Positions 1-8,181 of a DNA stretch of 34,706 bases are shown one piece after another. The translations under genes were made by a program, and so were the position numbers. Under the pieces are notes generated by a model that saw nothing but the letters and a program-made list of their open reading frames with translations, ran no database searches and was not told the DNA's origin. The DNA comes from CAZEDK01 sp964511025 (GTDB taxonomy: Bacteria; Patescibacteriota; Gracilibacteria; UBA1369; GWF2-33-10), in assembly GCA_964511025.1 (NCBI GenBank), contig CAZEDK010000015.1:1-34706 (forward strand), read 5' to 3'. Position 1 is the stretch's first letter, and every line of letters starts with the position of its first letter.

Positions 1-116
1 ATGATCGCCTATCGGCTATTTTATCATTGCTCAAGTTCGCATAGTCTCAAACGTTGTGCGAAATTGTATTTTTTGATAGCCTACTGATATACGTGTTATT
101 TTCTAAATTCAAAAAC

Positions 117-1105
117 ATGAAGACTATTAATGACACACCCCATCTTGAATTTCATCAAGAAACTCAAGAGAGCATTTTGGAAAAGCTACGAGTCATCGTA
201 ACAAATCATTGTAACATGGATTGTTTTTTCTGTCATAGAGATGGTAACTATGCAGAAGATAGGGATGCTTCGCCTGAAATAAATCTACTAGTAAATTGGG
301 TTGCACAAGCAATAACTGATAGAACAAAAATTTTAAAAATTTCAGGAGGAGAACCCTTCGTTCGTAAAGATTTGCCCGAAGTGGTTAGAACACTTAAAAG
401 AAATTTTAAGAAAGATATAGCTATTGGTACAAATGGAACCTTGCCCAATCAATCGTTACCTGACCTCAGAGATGCAGGAACAAGCAGGATGACATTTGGA
501 GTCTATTCTTTACAACCAGAAATTTTGTCTGATATTGCAAAAATACCTGTTACTACAGCTGAAAAACATATTGCAACTATATTAAATAATTCTCAAGCAG
601 CCATTGATAATTTAGATGGACCAGTAAAATGGAATTACATGCTAATTCGCAATACTCCACCAAACGCTCGACCCGGGAATATAGCTGGTTTAAGAGATGC
701 TATTGAATTAGCGGGAAATATTGGAATTAGCGAAATTCGATTAAATACTCCATTGCGTCATCCATGGTTCCCTCAAGAACATTTTGAACAATCCTATGCT
801 TATTGGAAAGAGATTATTGAGGACGTACTTGATTGGGTTGCGCCTGCTCAAAAGAAGGATTTTCTTGAACAATTAGAGGAATTAGACAGAACATATTCTC
901 AATATCCATATCCAACAAGAATTTATGTAGTGTGTGGCAATAATACTCCAAAAATTTCTTTCATACATTTAAACGAAATAGACTCGCTCAAGGGAAAGAA
1001 TGTCCGGAGTGTGATTTTAAAAGTGACTGCCAAGAAGGCGTATTTTATCCACGATTAACAATTCGTGGCGAATTAAAACGCTGTCTTCTTGGTATAAAAA
1101 AATAA
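117..1105 (+). CDS. MoaA-like radical SAM protein, apparent frameshift near the 3' end
   Basis: Radical SAM enzyme; substrate not determinable. Counting from the ATG at 117, the cluster motif CNMDCFFC supplies Cys32, Cys36 and Cys39, followed by a glycine-rich KISGGEP segment that contacts SAM in this superfamily. The 117 frame runs only to 1058 and ends in a non-family tail. From about position 990 the frame shifted by one base reads ECPECDF, then CQEGVFYPRLTIRGELKRC, ending at TAA 1103-1105. That looks like the C-terminal Cys-rich tail of MoaA-type proteins, which binds a second cluster. A missing base near 990-1000 (run gggaaagaa) explains the break, either a sequencing error or a real inactivating mutation. 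The open frame extends upstream to a TTG at 54, but the family match begins after the ATG at 117. The YqfO-like gene follows 11 bases later. Confidence 0.8.
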
Positions 1106-1116
1106 CATATACAAAT

Positions 1117-1449
1117 ATGACTAAAAAACTAAAAGTCATCGTTTTTGTCCCCACAACTCACGCAGAAAAGATTAGGAAAATATTGCGAAAGGTAGGGGCT
1201 GGAAAAACAAAAAAGTATGAGGGATGTAGTTTTTCTACATTTGGCTTGCAACGCTTTTATCCTCGCAGAGGAGCGGTTCCTTTTTTAGGTAAAATCAAAA
1301 AACTTGAATTGGTTGAAGAAGAACGTATTGAAACATTTATTCTTGCTTCTTTAAAAGATCACTTGCTAAGTGAAATTCTAAAAGTTCATCCTTACGAAGA
1401 ACCAGTAATTGATTTCTACGAGATAGAAAGTTCATACATTCCTGTTTAA
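1117..1449 (+). CDS. YqfO/NIF3-insert-like small protein
   Basis: 110-residue protein resembling the stand-alone YqfO family, which is related to the domain inserted in NIF3-type dinuclear metal proteins. Visible family marks are the N-terminal strand KVIVFVPTTHAEKIRKIL, the GAGKTKKYEGCSFSTFG segment, the GAVPFLGKIKKLELVEEERIE segment, and the near C-terminal HPYEEPVIDFYE motif. The HPYEEP signature is the strongest evidence. The biochemical role of the stand-alone domain is not established; trimerisation, metal or small-ligand binding are usually suggested. It begins 11 bases after the radical SAM gene and is probably co-transcribed with it. The full length matches the family, so the gene looks intact. 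Confidence 0.75.
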   Translation: MTKKLKVIVFVPTTHAEKIRKILRKVGAGKTKKYEGCSFSTFGLQRFYPRRGAVPFLGKIKKLELVEEERIETFILASLKDHLLSEILKVHPYEEPVIDFYEIESSYIPV

Positions 1450-1558
1450 TAATCAAAAAATACCACATCGCACAACAACAATTGCATATTCAATAAAAGA
1501 TGATATTGAAGGACAAACAAAACAAAATATAGATATAGCAATTGATGAACTCAAAAAA

Positions 1559-1807
1559 ATGGGACACAATTTTTTATTGCAAGTGATTGGTTCAGCCGAA
1601 GAAGGTCTAAAACAAATTTTCTCAAAAACTTCGAAATTCTCTTTTCTGATAACAGAATATGTAGAAAGATATCATGGATTTGAAGGCTTCTTCACAAAAG
1701 ACAATGTAGCATTCCTTACTCAAGCTGCAGGCTACGATGAAGAACTAACAGAAAGATTCATAAAATCTGACAATACAGACATAGGAGAAAATAACTTATG
1801 TGATTAA
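1559..1807 (+). CDS. Hypothetical ORF, probably 5'-truncated or decayed
   Basis: I do not recognise this product. The first ATG is at 1559, but the same frame stays open back to 1427 and translates into protein-like sequence (for example HRTTTIAYSIKDDIEGQ, then NIDIAIDELKKMG) without any ATG, GTG or TTG. The full open stretch is about 126 codons and overlaps the end of the YqfO-like gene in another frame. The composition is mixed alpha/beta and soluble, with no membrane segment. Either the gene lost its start through a mutation or sequencing error, or it is a remnant. The radical SAM gene just upstream also carries a frameshift, so local sequence errors or gene decay in this stretch are plausible. 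It ends at TAA 1805-1807. Confidence 0.4.
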   Translation: MGHNFLLQVIGSAEEGLKQIFSKTSKFSFLITEYVERYHGFEGFFTKDNVAFLTQAAGYDEELTERFIKSDNTDIGENNLCD

Positions 1808-1842
1808 AATACTTTCTTCAAAATATCGAATATGATATTTTG

Positions 1843-2009
1843 AAGTCACTCTGCCATATTCGCAAAAGTTGCCTTATAAAAATTCTTCTACAATTTCTAA
1901 TTAAGGGACTCCAATATTTTCTAGGATTGCGATCTTAGAGTGAGGATACCCACCTGAACTTTCAGGTAGAGAAATCGGGCATTACTGAACGTCGATATGG
2001 TGGAGACTT
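1843..2009 (+). ncRNA. Candidate structured RNA, possibly 6S RNA
   Basis: A 167-base non-coding stretch is closed by a long stem. Bases 1849-1859 pair without interruption with 1995-2005 (11 pairs including two G-U), and 1843-1846 pair with 2006-2009 after a 2-base bulge. Inside are an 8-bp hairpin with a TGCG loop (1920-1939) and a 6-bp hairpin ACCTGA/TCAGGT (1952-1967). The size, the closing stem and the CACCTGAAC...CAGGT segment near the 3' side recall 6S RNA, the RNA polymerase decoy, but I cannot run a covariance model. It is followed by a T-rich stretch (2012-2050) before transaldolase. The alternative is another structured RNA or a transaldolase leader element. Confidence 0.45.
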
Positions 2010-2057
2010 GTGTAATTTTTCTTTGTACTTTTTCCTTTATCCTTTTTCCTAACTAAA

Positions 2058-2708
2058 ATGCAACTATTCTTAGATACCGCCAATATCGATGAAATCAAAA
2101 AATATGCAGCATGGGGCGTAGTTGATGGTATAACTACAAACCCGTCACTTATAGCAAAAGAAGATGTAAGTCTTGAGAAGAGAATAAAAGAAATTGCTGA
2201 ATTTATTGATGGTCCAATAAGCGCTGAAGTAATAGCACTTGATTATGAAAACATGTTAATTGAAGGAAGAAGAAATGCAAAATGGCACAAAAATGTATAC
2301 GTGAAACTTCCAATGACTCCAGATGGACTTATGGCTTGCAAAACTCTGTCAGCAGAAGGGATAAAAATAAATATGACTCTTATATTTTCGCTTCCACAAG
2401 CAATGATGTGCGCAAAAGCAGGAGCAACACTCGTAAGTCCATTTGTTGGAAGGCTTGATGATATATCACATGACGGAATGCAACTTATAGAAGATATACG
2501 AATTGCTTTTGATAATTACGGAATTGAAACAAAAATCTTAGCTGCGAGCATAAGACACCCAATACATGTAGTTGACGCAATGAAAATCGGAGCTGACATA
2601 GCAACAATGCCTGCCTCTGTCTTTGATATGCTCATCAAACATCCGCTAACCGACAAAGGAATCGAAAAATTCTTGGCTGACTGGGAAAAGGTGAAGGGAG
2701 TCCAATAG
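2058..2708 (+). CDS. tal: Transaldolase, short TalC/MipB type
   Basis: Non-oxidative pentose phosphate enzyme moving dihydroxyacetone units between sugar phosphates in the cytoplasm. The 216-residue length is that of the small transaldolase/fructose-6-phosphate aldolase subfamily. It starts with FLDTANIDEIKKY, has the GITTNPSLIAKE motif, and carries the Schiff-base lysine at Lys83 in VYVKLPMTPDG. Two positions that separate the activities favour transaldolase: Glu57 (in SAEVIA) and Phe129 (in SPFVGRLDD), where E. coli fructose-6-phosphate aldolase has Gln59 and Tyr131. The ATG follows the candidate structured RNA by 48 bases. It is separated from pgi, tkt and gnd by the accessory block. The stop is TAG. 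Confidence 0.93.
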   Translation: MQLFLDTANIDEIKKYAAWGVVDGITTNPSLIAKEDVSLEKRIKEIAEFIDGPISAEVIALDYENMLIEGRRNAKWHKNVYVKLPMTPDGLMACKTLSAEGIKINMTLIFSLPQAMMCAKAGATLVSPFVGRLDDISHDGMQLIEDIRIAFDNYGIETKILAASIRHPIHVVDAMKIGADIATMPASVFDMLIKHPLTDKGIEKFLADWEKVKGVQ

Positions 2709-2856
2709 AATACAAGTAAAATTGCTTTTTTATTTCAAATAGAAAAGATTTTGTTTCAAGCATTCAGCTTTTTAAAAATTTAATTTGGAAAGTATCTAGC
2801 AAAATTTTATCTATTCTGCGTAAATAAATTTTATAAAGAAATCTAGCTCGTTAACT

Positions 2857-3147
2857 TTAATTTATTTGCCGTTTTAACAAAGAAGGAGATACGTTCCATT
2901 GAGCCATATCTTTTGTCAGAATTGAAACTGTTTTTTTATTAAGTTTAAAAATTTTACCTTCTATTCTGTTTCCGTAACAATTAATAAAATAAACTTCATC
3001 ACCTACATTAAAATGAGACATTTGACAGGTGCTTTTGGCTTGATGCATCAAGTTAAGCCTTGCAACTATTAATCTGTTAAAATAAACCAAATTTGTTTCA
3101 TCAAGCGTTTTTATAAAATCTTCAATTTGATTAATTTTTAATTCCAT
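2857..3147 (-). CDS. Small protein with SH3-like barrel, function unknown
   Basis: 96 residues. The N-terminal third (MELKINQIEDFIKTLDETNL to about residue 35) is helical. The rest looks like a small SH3/KOW-type beta barrel: FNVGDEVYF, then GNRIEGKIFKLNKKTVSI, then QWNVSPSLLK. Similar stand-alone proteins occur widely in bacteria without a defined role; nucleic-acid or protein binding is a fair guess but unproven. It lies 15 bases downstream of the coiled-coil gene on the same strand, so the two probably form a small operon. Confidence 0.65.
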   Translation of the reverse strand: MELKINQIEDFIKTLDETNLVYFNRLIVARLNLMHQAKSTCQMSHFNVGDEVYFINCYGNRIEGKIFKLNKKTVSILTKDMAQWNVSPSLLKRQIN

Positions 3148-3162
3148 TATTGTGTAAAAAAA

Positions 3163-4107
3163 TTAAGAATTTTCTTGCTGTTGCTTATTCTGTTCATATT
3201 CTCTATTCCGCCTGCTTTCTATAACTTTAATAGCTATGTCCTTCACTCCTCGATTAGCTTCATCTAATTCTTTTTTCGAATGGCTGATCATTTCATCTTG
3301 TTCTTTAACTTTTTGCCTTAATGATTCTATTGTCATTTCCATAATTTTTCTTTCAGCAGAATTTTTTTCATATAGAAGCATAGCCTTTGTATTTTCTTCA
3401 GCCCTAACAAAATTTTCCGTCTCCTCTTTAACTCTGGCGAGACCATCAGACAGCTCTCTATCAAACTCTTTGTTTCTTTTTCTAAGATCGCTCAATTCAG
3501 CTTCTTGACCTTGAATATTGAGCTCCCTTTCTCGTAATTCTTTTTCTTTCGCTTGTTTTTTTTCTTGATATTCATCCTCTTCTCGTTTTCTTTTTAATTG
3601 CAATTCATATTCATAATGTTCTTGTTCACGTTTCCATGCATCTTGTTGATTTTGAGTGTTCTTTTTAAATTCCAAATCTTGAGATTCAAATTCTTCCTCT
3701 AATCTTTTCTTTTTTTCTTGATGAGCTTGAATAAGCTGAGAAAGAGCATCTGCTTCAGCACTTATTGCATGAACTTCCTCCAATCTTCTTTTTTCTATTA
3801 AAACTGCTTCTTTTATATTTTGTAATTTTTCGGCCTCTTTTGATAACGTTTCGCTTAAATTAAAGAGCCATTTTTTAACTGACATTTCTAATCCAGAAGC
3901 AGATTGTTCAATTAATTCAATTGAATACTGTGATGCTTTTTGTACGATTTCATCTTCTTTTTTACGCTCCACTACCGCTTTTCTAGTCTCAGTGCCCTCC
4001 GCAGATTCTTGATATTTCTGTAAAAGTGATTGATAAGCAGATAAAATATCATCTTTTTTGCTCTTATTGTCTACTATTGGAACATCTAATTGACTTTTAT
4101 TATCCAT
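3163..4107 (-). CDS. Coiled-coil protein, function unknown
   Basis: Predicted 314 residues from the ATG at 4107 (MDNKSQLDVPIVDNKSKK); an in-frame ATG at 4149 adds 14 hydrophobic/aromatic residues that lie in the divergent promoter region and look untranslated. Residues of roughly 80 to 290 are charged, heptad-like and dominated by Glu, Lys and Gln, for example LEEEFESQDLEFKKN and KREEDEYQEKKQAKEKELRE, as in a long parallel coiled coil. There is no signal peptide, membrane segment or enzymatic motif. It is transcribed divergently from the helical-repeat gene at 4173 and followed by the SH3-like gene. A structural or scaffold role is an inference only. Confidence 0.65.
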   Translation of the reverse strand: MDNKSQLDVPIVDNKSKKDDILSAYQSLLQKYQESAEGTETRKAVVERKKEDEIVQKASQYSIELIEQSASGLEMSVKKWLFNLSETLSKEAEKLQNIKEAVLIEKRRLEEVHAISAEADALSQLIQAHQEKKKRLEEEFESQDLEFKKNTQNQQDAWKREQEHYEYELQLKRKREEDEYQEKKQAKEKELRERELNIQGQEAELSDLRKRNKEFDRELSDGLARVKEETENFVRAEENTKAMLLYEKNSAERKIMEMTIESLRQKVKEQDEMISHSKKELDEANRGVKDIAIKVIESRRNREYEQNKQQQENS

Positions 4108-4172
4108 ATATTTGTAGTAAAAATATAAACGATCAAATATTATCAACATTACATTATTAAATCAAAAGGATT

Positions 4173-5873
4173 GTGCAAACCATACTGAAATTAAAACCAT
4201 ACTTAGAATCTATTCAAAAACATTGTAAAATTTTATCAAAAGATAATTTACATAAATTTATAGAAAAACTTGCACAAGAAATCGAACCTGAAAAAAGACG
4301 TGATTTTTTAGAAACATTTGAATCGTTTGATGGAGAAGAAAAAATAATTGATTTCGATGCAAATACAAATAATGATTTTGTTAATTCAATCATAAAAGCA
4401 ATAAACAATTTAAAGACAGAAATCATAAAACGTATAGAATCAATTGAAAATGGAGAATATTATGATAGTGATGATTGGGATACGTATGGCTATGAAGATA
4501 ATGCAGATTGTCTATCAGAAGATCAAAAAGAGGCGATGAAAAATTTATTTTTGCAAGCGGATAGCTTTTTTCTTGATGGAGATTTGAGTTCAGCAAATCA
4601 AATTTACGAAGCATTGCTAGATTTATTCAATATTCACACTGGTGGATTTATGAGTGAATTAAATGATTATGATCTTGAAATTGAATGGCTGGAAACAAGA
4701 GCAAGACATTATCGATGCATTTATGAATTATCGCTTCCGGAAGAAAGAGTGGAAAAATTGCTAAAAGCCATGACAAATTTTATTGAAAAAGGTGATAGTG
4801 ATTATGATCATTATTTGATTGATGACTACAATCATCCGTTGCTTCAAGATATAATTGATGCAAAATTAGGCATATTGCCTAATTTTCAAGATTTTTTAAG
4901 AAATCTTCAAAATGCTTTAAAAGAAAAAAATAATCAAAGAGCCTTAATTTTATTTCTAGAGACTATTTATTTTTTGGATGGCATTGATGAAGTAGGAACG
5001 GAAGTTAAAAAAAGGAATCTCCATATTGGATATCTTTATTGGCTGCAAAAACTTATTACTCAAGCAAAATGGAATGAAATAATATTGGTAGCAAACGAAG
5101 CTTTATCAAAAATACCAAATGGATATTTAAGAAAAGAAATCGCAAAAATATTATTCGAAGCTGCTCAAAAAATACAAAATCAAGCCTCAATGCTAAAAGG
5201 CAAACAAGAACAATTTTATTCGGATCCTGAAGATGAAACTTTTAAAGAATTAGTTGTTGAGGCTGTAAAACAAAATTTAAAAAACGAAACTTTGCAGCAA
5301 GCGTTAATTATTTTAATCAAAGATCATCGAGAAAATACCATAAATCTTCAAGTAAAAATATTGTTAATGCTTGGAGATTTGCAGTCAGCTTTTAAATTAA
5401 TAAATAAGACCGAATATATTGGATGGTCTTCAGATACAAATGGAACAGCAATTTTTGTTGCATCTTTAATGAGCGCTTTAGTTCAAACAGACAATAAATG
5501 TAAATTAATAAAAAAACTTCTAGAAGACTACAGTAGCTACCATTTTGGAATTTCAGATTCAAAAATAATAGCACAAGAAATAGAAAATAGTGTGAAAAAT
5601 ATCGAAATCACAGATTCAGATAAAAAAACATGGCTTGATTTTCTAAAACAAATCATAGGAAGTCGCATTGATGAGATAGTCTCAAGTCAAAAACGAAAAG
5701 CTTATGATAATGCAGCTGAATGCCTCGGGGCATTAATGGAAACTTTTGTAAGCAACAACATGCAAAATGAATCTAATGATTTGCGTGAATTTTATAGAAA
5801 CAACAAATACAGACAATATTCCGCTTTCAAAGCTGAAGTAGATAAAGCGGTGAAATTTTCAGGGTTGGTTTAA
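4173..5873 (+). CDS. Large alpha-helical repeat protein, function unknown
   Basis: 566 residues starting at GTG 4173, with AAAAGGA directly upstream though the spacing (2 bases) is tight. It is almost entirely helical. A TPR-like pair is visible around residues 125-160 (AMKNLFLQADSFFLDGDLSS, then NQIYEALLDLF). An acidic stretch lies at about residues 95-110 (YYDSDDWDTYGYED). The C-terminus (RKAYDNAAECLGALMETF, then YRQYSAFKAEVDKAV) reminds me of the helical region of some bacterial SWIM zinc-finger proteins; that is from memory, and no zinc-finger cysteines are present. There is no signal peptide. It is divergent from the coiled-coil gene, 66 bases apart, which suggests shared regulation. Role unknown. 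Confidence 0.7.
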   Translation: MQTILKLKPYLESIQKHCKILSKDNLHKFIEKLAQEIEPEKRRDFLETFESFDGEEKIIDFDANTNNDFVNSIIKAINNLKTEIIKRIESIENGEYYDSDDWDTYGYEDNADCLSEDQKEAMKNLFLQADSFFLDGDLSSANQIYEALLDLFNIHTGGFMSELNDYDLEIEWLETRARHYRCIYELSLPEERVEKLLKAMTNFIEKGDSDYDHYLIDDYNHPLLQDIIDAKLGILPNFQDFLRNLQNALKEKNNQRALILFLETIYFLDGIDEVGTEVKKRNLHIGYLYWLQKLITQAKWNEIILVANEALSKIPNGYLRKEIAKILFEAAQKIQNQASMLKGKQEQFYSDPEDETFKELVVEAVKQNLKNETLQQALIILIKDHRENTINLQVKILLMLGDLQSAFKLINKTEYIGWSSDTNGTAIFVASLMSALVQTDNKCKLIKKLLEDYSSYHFGISDSKIIAQEIENSVKNIEITDSDKKTWLDFLKQIIGSRIDEIVSSQKRKAYDNAAECLGALMETFVSNNMQNESNDLREFYRNNKYRQYSAFKAEVDKAVKFSGLV

Positions 5874-5886
5874 ATTTGTACATTAA

Positions 5887-6456
5887 TTATTTGTCAAATA
5901 CGTTATCTACATTTCCTCTCAACTGTCTCTTATTCAATTCAATGGACTGAGCCTTATTCTTATTATAATTATCAATTAAGGCTTTTAATTGTTCAGCGTC
6001 TATCCCAGCATCACGCAAAACTTGTTCTCTTACTGCAATCAATATTTCTTGCGGAGGAGTATCCTGGCTATTATAATAATTGAAATCTTTTACTATAAGC
6101 AATTGACGTAAATTTGCATTATCACATGTTAAAGGTTCATGCCATATGTCTGTTGTCCTTTTCTTTTGCAATAATTGCAAATTTTTAATTAAGCTTAATC
6201 GAAAACGATTTAAAGTAGCCATTATATTAACTTCTTCATTTGATGCTCCCGATAATAAATCAGTTAATTCTTGTTGATGACGAACACTCAATTCTGCTAA
6301 TTCTTGTTGCTGTTTGGCTGTTAAAGCCTGGTGTGCTATGGCCATTTTTCGCTCATACGCTTCAGGATCCTGGAATTGTTCTGTTTGCATTAATGCCATA
6401 AGTCTTTCAGTAGATATAGCTTGCTGTCCTTCATCAGTTTTTTGACATGTTTCCAT
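5887..6456 (-). CDS. Hypothetical protein with coiled-coil segment
   Basis: 189 residues from the ATG at 6456 (METCQKTDEGQQ). The frame is open further upstream to 6537, but that extension covers the (GA)7 promoter (6491-6519), so it is not coding. A helical, Gln/Glu-rich region at about residues 30-65 (AIAHQALTAKQQQELAELSV, RHQQELTDLL) looks like a coiled coil. The C-terminal half is helical and charged, with QEILIAVREQVLRDAGIDAE. No signal peptide, membrane span or enzyme motif is seen. It is divergent from the fic gene and could be a partner or regulator of it, which is inference from position. It ends 13 bases from the end of the convergent helical-repeat gene. Confidence 0.6.
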   Translation of the reverse strand: METCQKTDEGQQAISTERLMALMQTEQFQDPEAYERKMAIAHQALTAKQQQELAELSVRHQQELTDLLSGASNEEVNIMATLNRFRLSLIKNLQLLQKKRTTDIWHEPLTCDNANLRQLLIVKDFNYYNSQDTPPQEILIAVREQVLRDAGIDAEQLKALIDNYNKNKAQSIELNKRQLRGNVDNVFDK

Positions 6457-6490
6457 ATAAATAAATGTAAGAAAATTAACGAACACATAC

Positions 6491-6519
6491 ACCATAACAT
6501 CTCTCTCTCTCTCTGTCAA
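6491..6519 (-). promoter_or_regulatory. Promoter with (GA)7 spacer, copy 1
   Basis: On the minus strand, TTGACA (6519-6514, perfect -35) is followed by a 17-base spacer made mostly of seven GA repeats, then TATGGT (6496-6491, 4/6 to the -10). The predicted start is near 6484, giving a 28-base leader to the ATG at 6456. The block and its AT-rich flank recur at 8182-8208. Confidence 0.55.
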
Positions 6520-6555
6520 GCAAAACCTCAAAAACATGCTTTAATCATATTTGAG

Positions 6556-6609
6556 ATAAAATAGAGATCTTCTATTTTATAATTAAACTTGGAGTAAATT
6601 TGGAGTAAA
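6556..6609 (+). promoter_or_regulatory. Inverted repeat and tandem repeat upstream of fic
   Basis: A perfect inverted repeat with 10-bp arms (ataaaataga, loop gatct, tctattttat) occupies 6556-6580. Two copies of ttggagtaaa follow at 6589-6598 and 6600-6609, offset by 11 bp, one helical turn. They lie between the divergent gene at 6456 and fic at 6682 and could be operator sites. The second copy's GGAG is also a good ribosome site for a 14-codon ORF at 6611-6655. Confidence 0.35.
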
Positions 6610-6681
6610 AATGCTAAGAATTTATTGTACTGATAAACATTATTTGTTATATTAAAAATGATATTTTTTTAGCCTATCTTC

Positions 6682-7725
6682 ATGAAAATCTTAGACTATG
6701 AATTAACTAAAACTCAAAAAATCAATAATTTATGTGAACAAATTAAAAAAGAAGAAATAAAAATAAACTCTTTAATTATTGAACCAATTTTATTTGAGAA
6801 AATTTTTAGACACAACTATCTTAAACAAGCCTACAGCTCAACAAAAATTGAATACAGCCTTATTAGCTATAACAATGCTCAAAAAGTTTTTTATCGCAAA
6901 AATGCTTTGAATGAGCAGGAGCAGGAAATTTTGAATATTGTGAACAGCCATTTAATGATTCAACAGAATTTAGAGAAAAAACTGTCAAATAATTTAATTA
7001 TCAATATACATAAACAAATCAGTCATAATTTGAAAGGTTCATTAACAGAACCAAATTATAGACCTGGTCAATATAAAAATATTCAAAATTATTTAGGAGA
7101 CCCGTTTTCTGACCAAATTAGCTATACTTTTCCAGTCCCAAGCGAAGTCCAGAAATTAATGCAAAAACTTAATCATTTTATAAACACAGAAAAAGAACTT
7201 AATCAACTTTTACTGCCTGGAATTTTCCATTTTTTATTTATTGCCATTCATCCGTTTATTAATGGTAATGGCAGAACAGTTCGAGTGATTGAAGATTTTT
7301 TACTCAAAAAAGCTTCTTATAATCTCAAAAATTTCTATAATCTATCTGAGTATTATTATAATAATTTAAAACAATATCATTTAAATCTTAATGCCGGACG
7401 GGATCAAAAAAATTTAACTTATTTTATAGAATTTTATTTGCAAGGCATTTTAAATTCACAAAAAAATGTTTTTGTGGAAAAGGATTTACTTGAACGTTTA
7501 CAGAGACTTCATGAAATACCTGAATGGAAAAGTTTTGATTTGTTTGACAAAAAAATCTTAAATTATTTAGCCAAAAACAACGAATTAACAATTAAAAAAG
7601 CTATAAAATTAAATTCTAAAAAACTTTCAGCAGAAGCAATCCGTCTACGATTCCAAAAATATATTCATCTAGAACTAATGGAAAAAATCGGCGATTTTAA
7701 AAACGCAAAATATATTTGGATATAA
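6682..7725 (+). CDS. fic: Fic family protein (probable AMP transferase)
   Basis: 347-residue Fic-domain enzyme, expected to transfer AMP from ATP to a protein hydroxyl. The signature HPFINGNGRTVR is complete at residues 190-201, with catalytic His190 and the anion-binding NGNGR loop. Residues 53-57 (STKIE, within AYSSTKIEYS) fit the N-terminal inhibitory helix [S/T]xxxE of class II Fic proteins, although the next residue is Tyr rather than Gly or Asn. The C-terminus (about 265-347) is consistent with a winged-helix domain, common in this architecture. All key residues are present, so it is probably active and auto-inhibited. It is divergent from the gene at 6456; no clear Shine-Dalgarno precedes the ATG. 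The target is unknown. Confidence 0.9.
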   Translation: MKILDYELTKTQKINNLCEQIKKEEIKINSLIIEPILFEKIFRHNYLKQAYSSTKIEYSLISYNNAQKVFYRKNALNEQEQEILNIVNSHLMIQQNLEKKLSNNLIINIHKQISHNLKGSLTEPNYRPGQYKNIQNYLGDPFSDQISYTFPVPSEVQKLMQKLNHFINTEKELNQLLLPGIFHFLFIAIHPFINGNGRTVRVIEDFLLKKASYNLKNFYNLSEYYYNNLKQYHLNLNAGRDQKNLTYFIEFYLQGILNSQKNVFVEKDLLERLQRLHEIPEWKSFDLFDKKILNYLAKNNELTIKKAIKLNSKKLSAEAIRLRFQKYIHLELMEKIGDFKNAKYIWI

Positions 7726-7925
7726 AAATTATTTATTTCATCTTGAGACAAAATTGAATTAATAAAATCCCAATTTGGTTATTTGGGCTTATTGAAGAAA
7801 AATATTTGGACTAAAAAATCGTAAAAAAAATGACTTCTGTATTTTATCGTTTATTACTTCAAGCAAATTCCCATCAGGGATATCACCTCTATACACTAAT
7901 TTGTTGCCTATATCATTTCACATCT

Positions 7926-8162
7926 CTAAAATAGTGATGTTTTTTTTATTTTAAAAAATTTATTATTATTATTCAATTTGGGTGGGTTTTTAACCCTTGA
8001 AGGATGTAAGTTTAACACTTTTTGCACAAAAATATCCCTTCTAAGTTGAGACGCCTCTTTCATAATACTACCCGCTGGACATGAAGAATCTGTATTAAGC
8101 ACTGCCTCCTCTTTAAAAGATTCATCTTCGCCCCAAGGTTTTATAATAGTCATAATATACAA
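7926..8162 (-). CDS. Small hypothetical protein
   Basis: 78 residues (or 75 from the ATG at 8153, MTIIKPWGEDES). There is no recognisable family, signal peptide or membrane segment; the C-terminus is basic and Asn/Lys-rich. The main support for it being a gene is the promoter copy just upstream (8182-8208), almost identical to the one driving the gene at 6456, and its position as the minus-strand partner of the MNT/HepT pair. The two proteins are not visibly related in sequence. The predicted transcript start near 8175 fits either ATG. The stop is TAG. The region 7726-7925, between this gene and fic, shows no further gene. Confidence 0.45.
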   Translation of the reverse strand: MYIMTIIKPWGEDESFKEEAVLNTDSSCPAGSIMKEASQLRRDIFVQKVLNLHPSRVKNPPKLNNNNKFFKIKKTSLF

Positions 8163-8181
8163 TTATTTAATAAACACATAC

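Noticed and set aside
1..87. Open frame from the first base, starting with ATG
   Set aside because: Only 28 codons, composition not protein-like, and it overlaps the leader of the radical SAM gene; the ATG at base 1 is probably chance.
6501..6514. CT repeats as part of a CRISPR or tandem array
   Set aside because: They are two isolated dinucleotide runs in promoter position, with no spacer-repeat pattern.
6457..6537. N-terminal extension of the gene at 5887-6456
   Set aside because: The extension is encoded by the promoter block with the GA repeat, which is duplicated at 8182-8208 in front of an unrelated protein.
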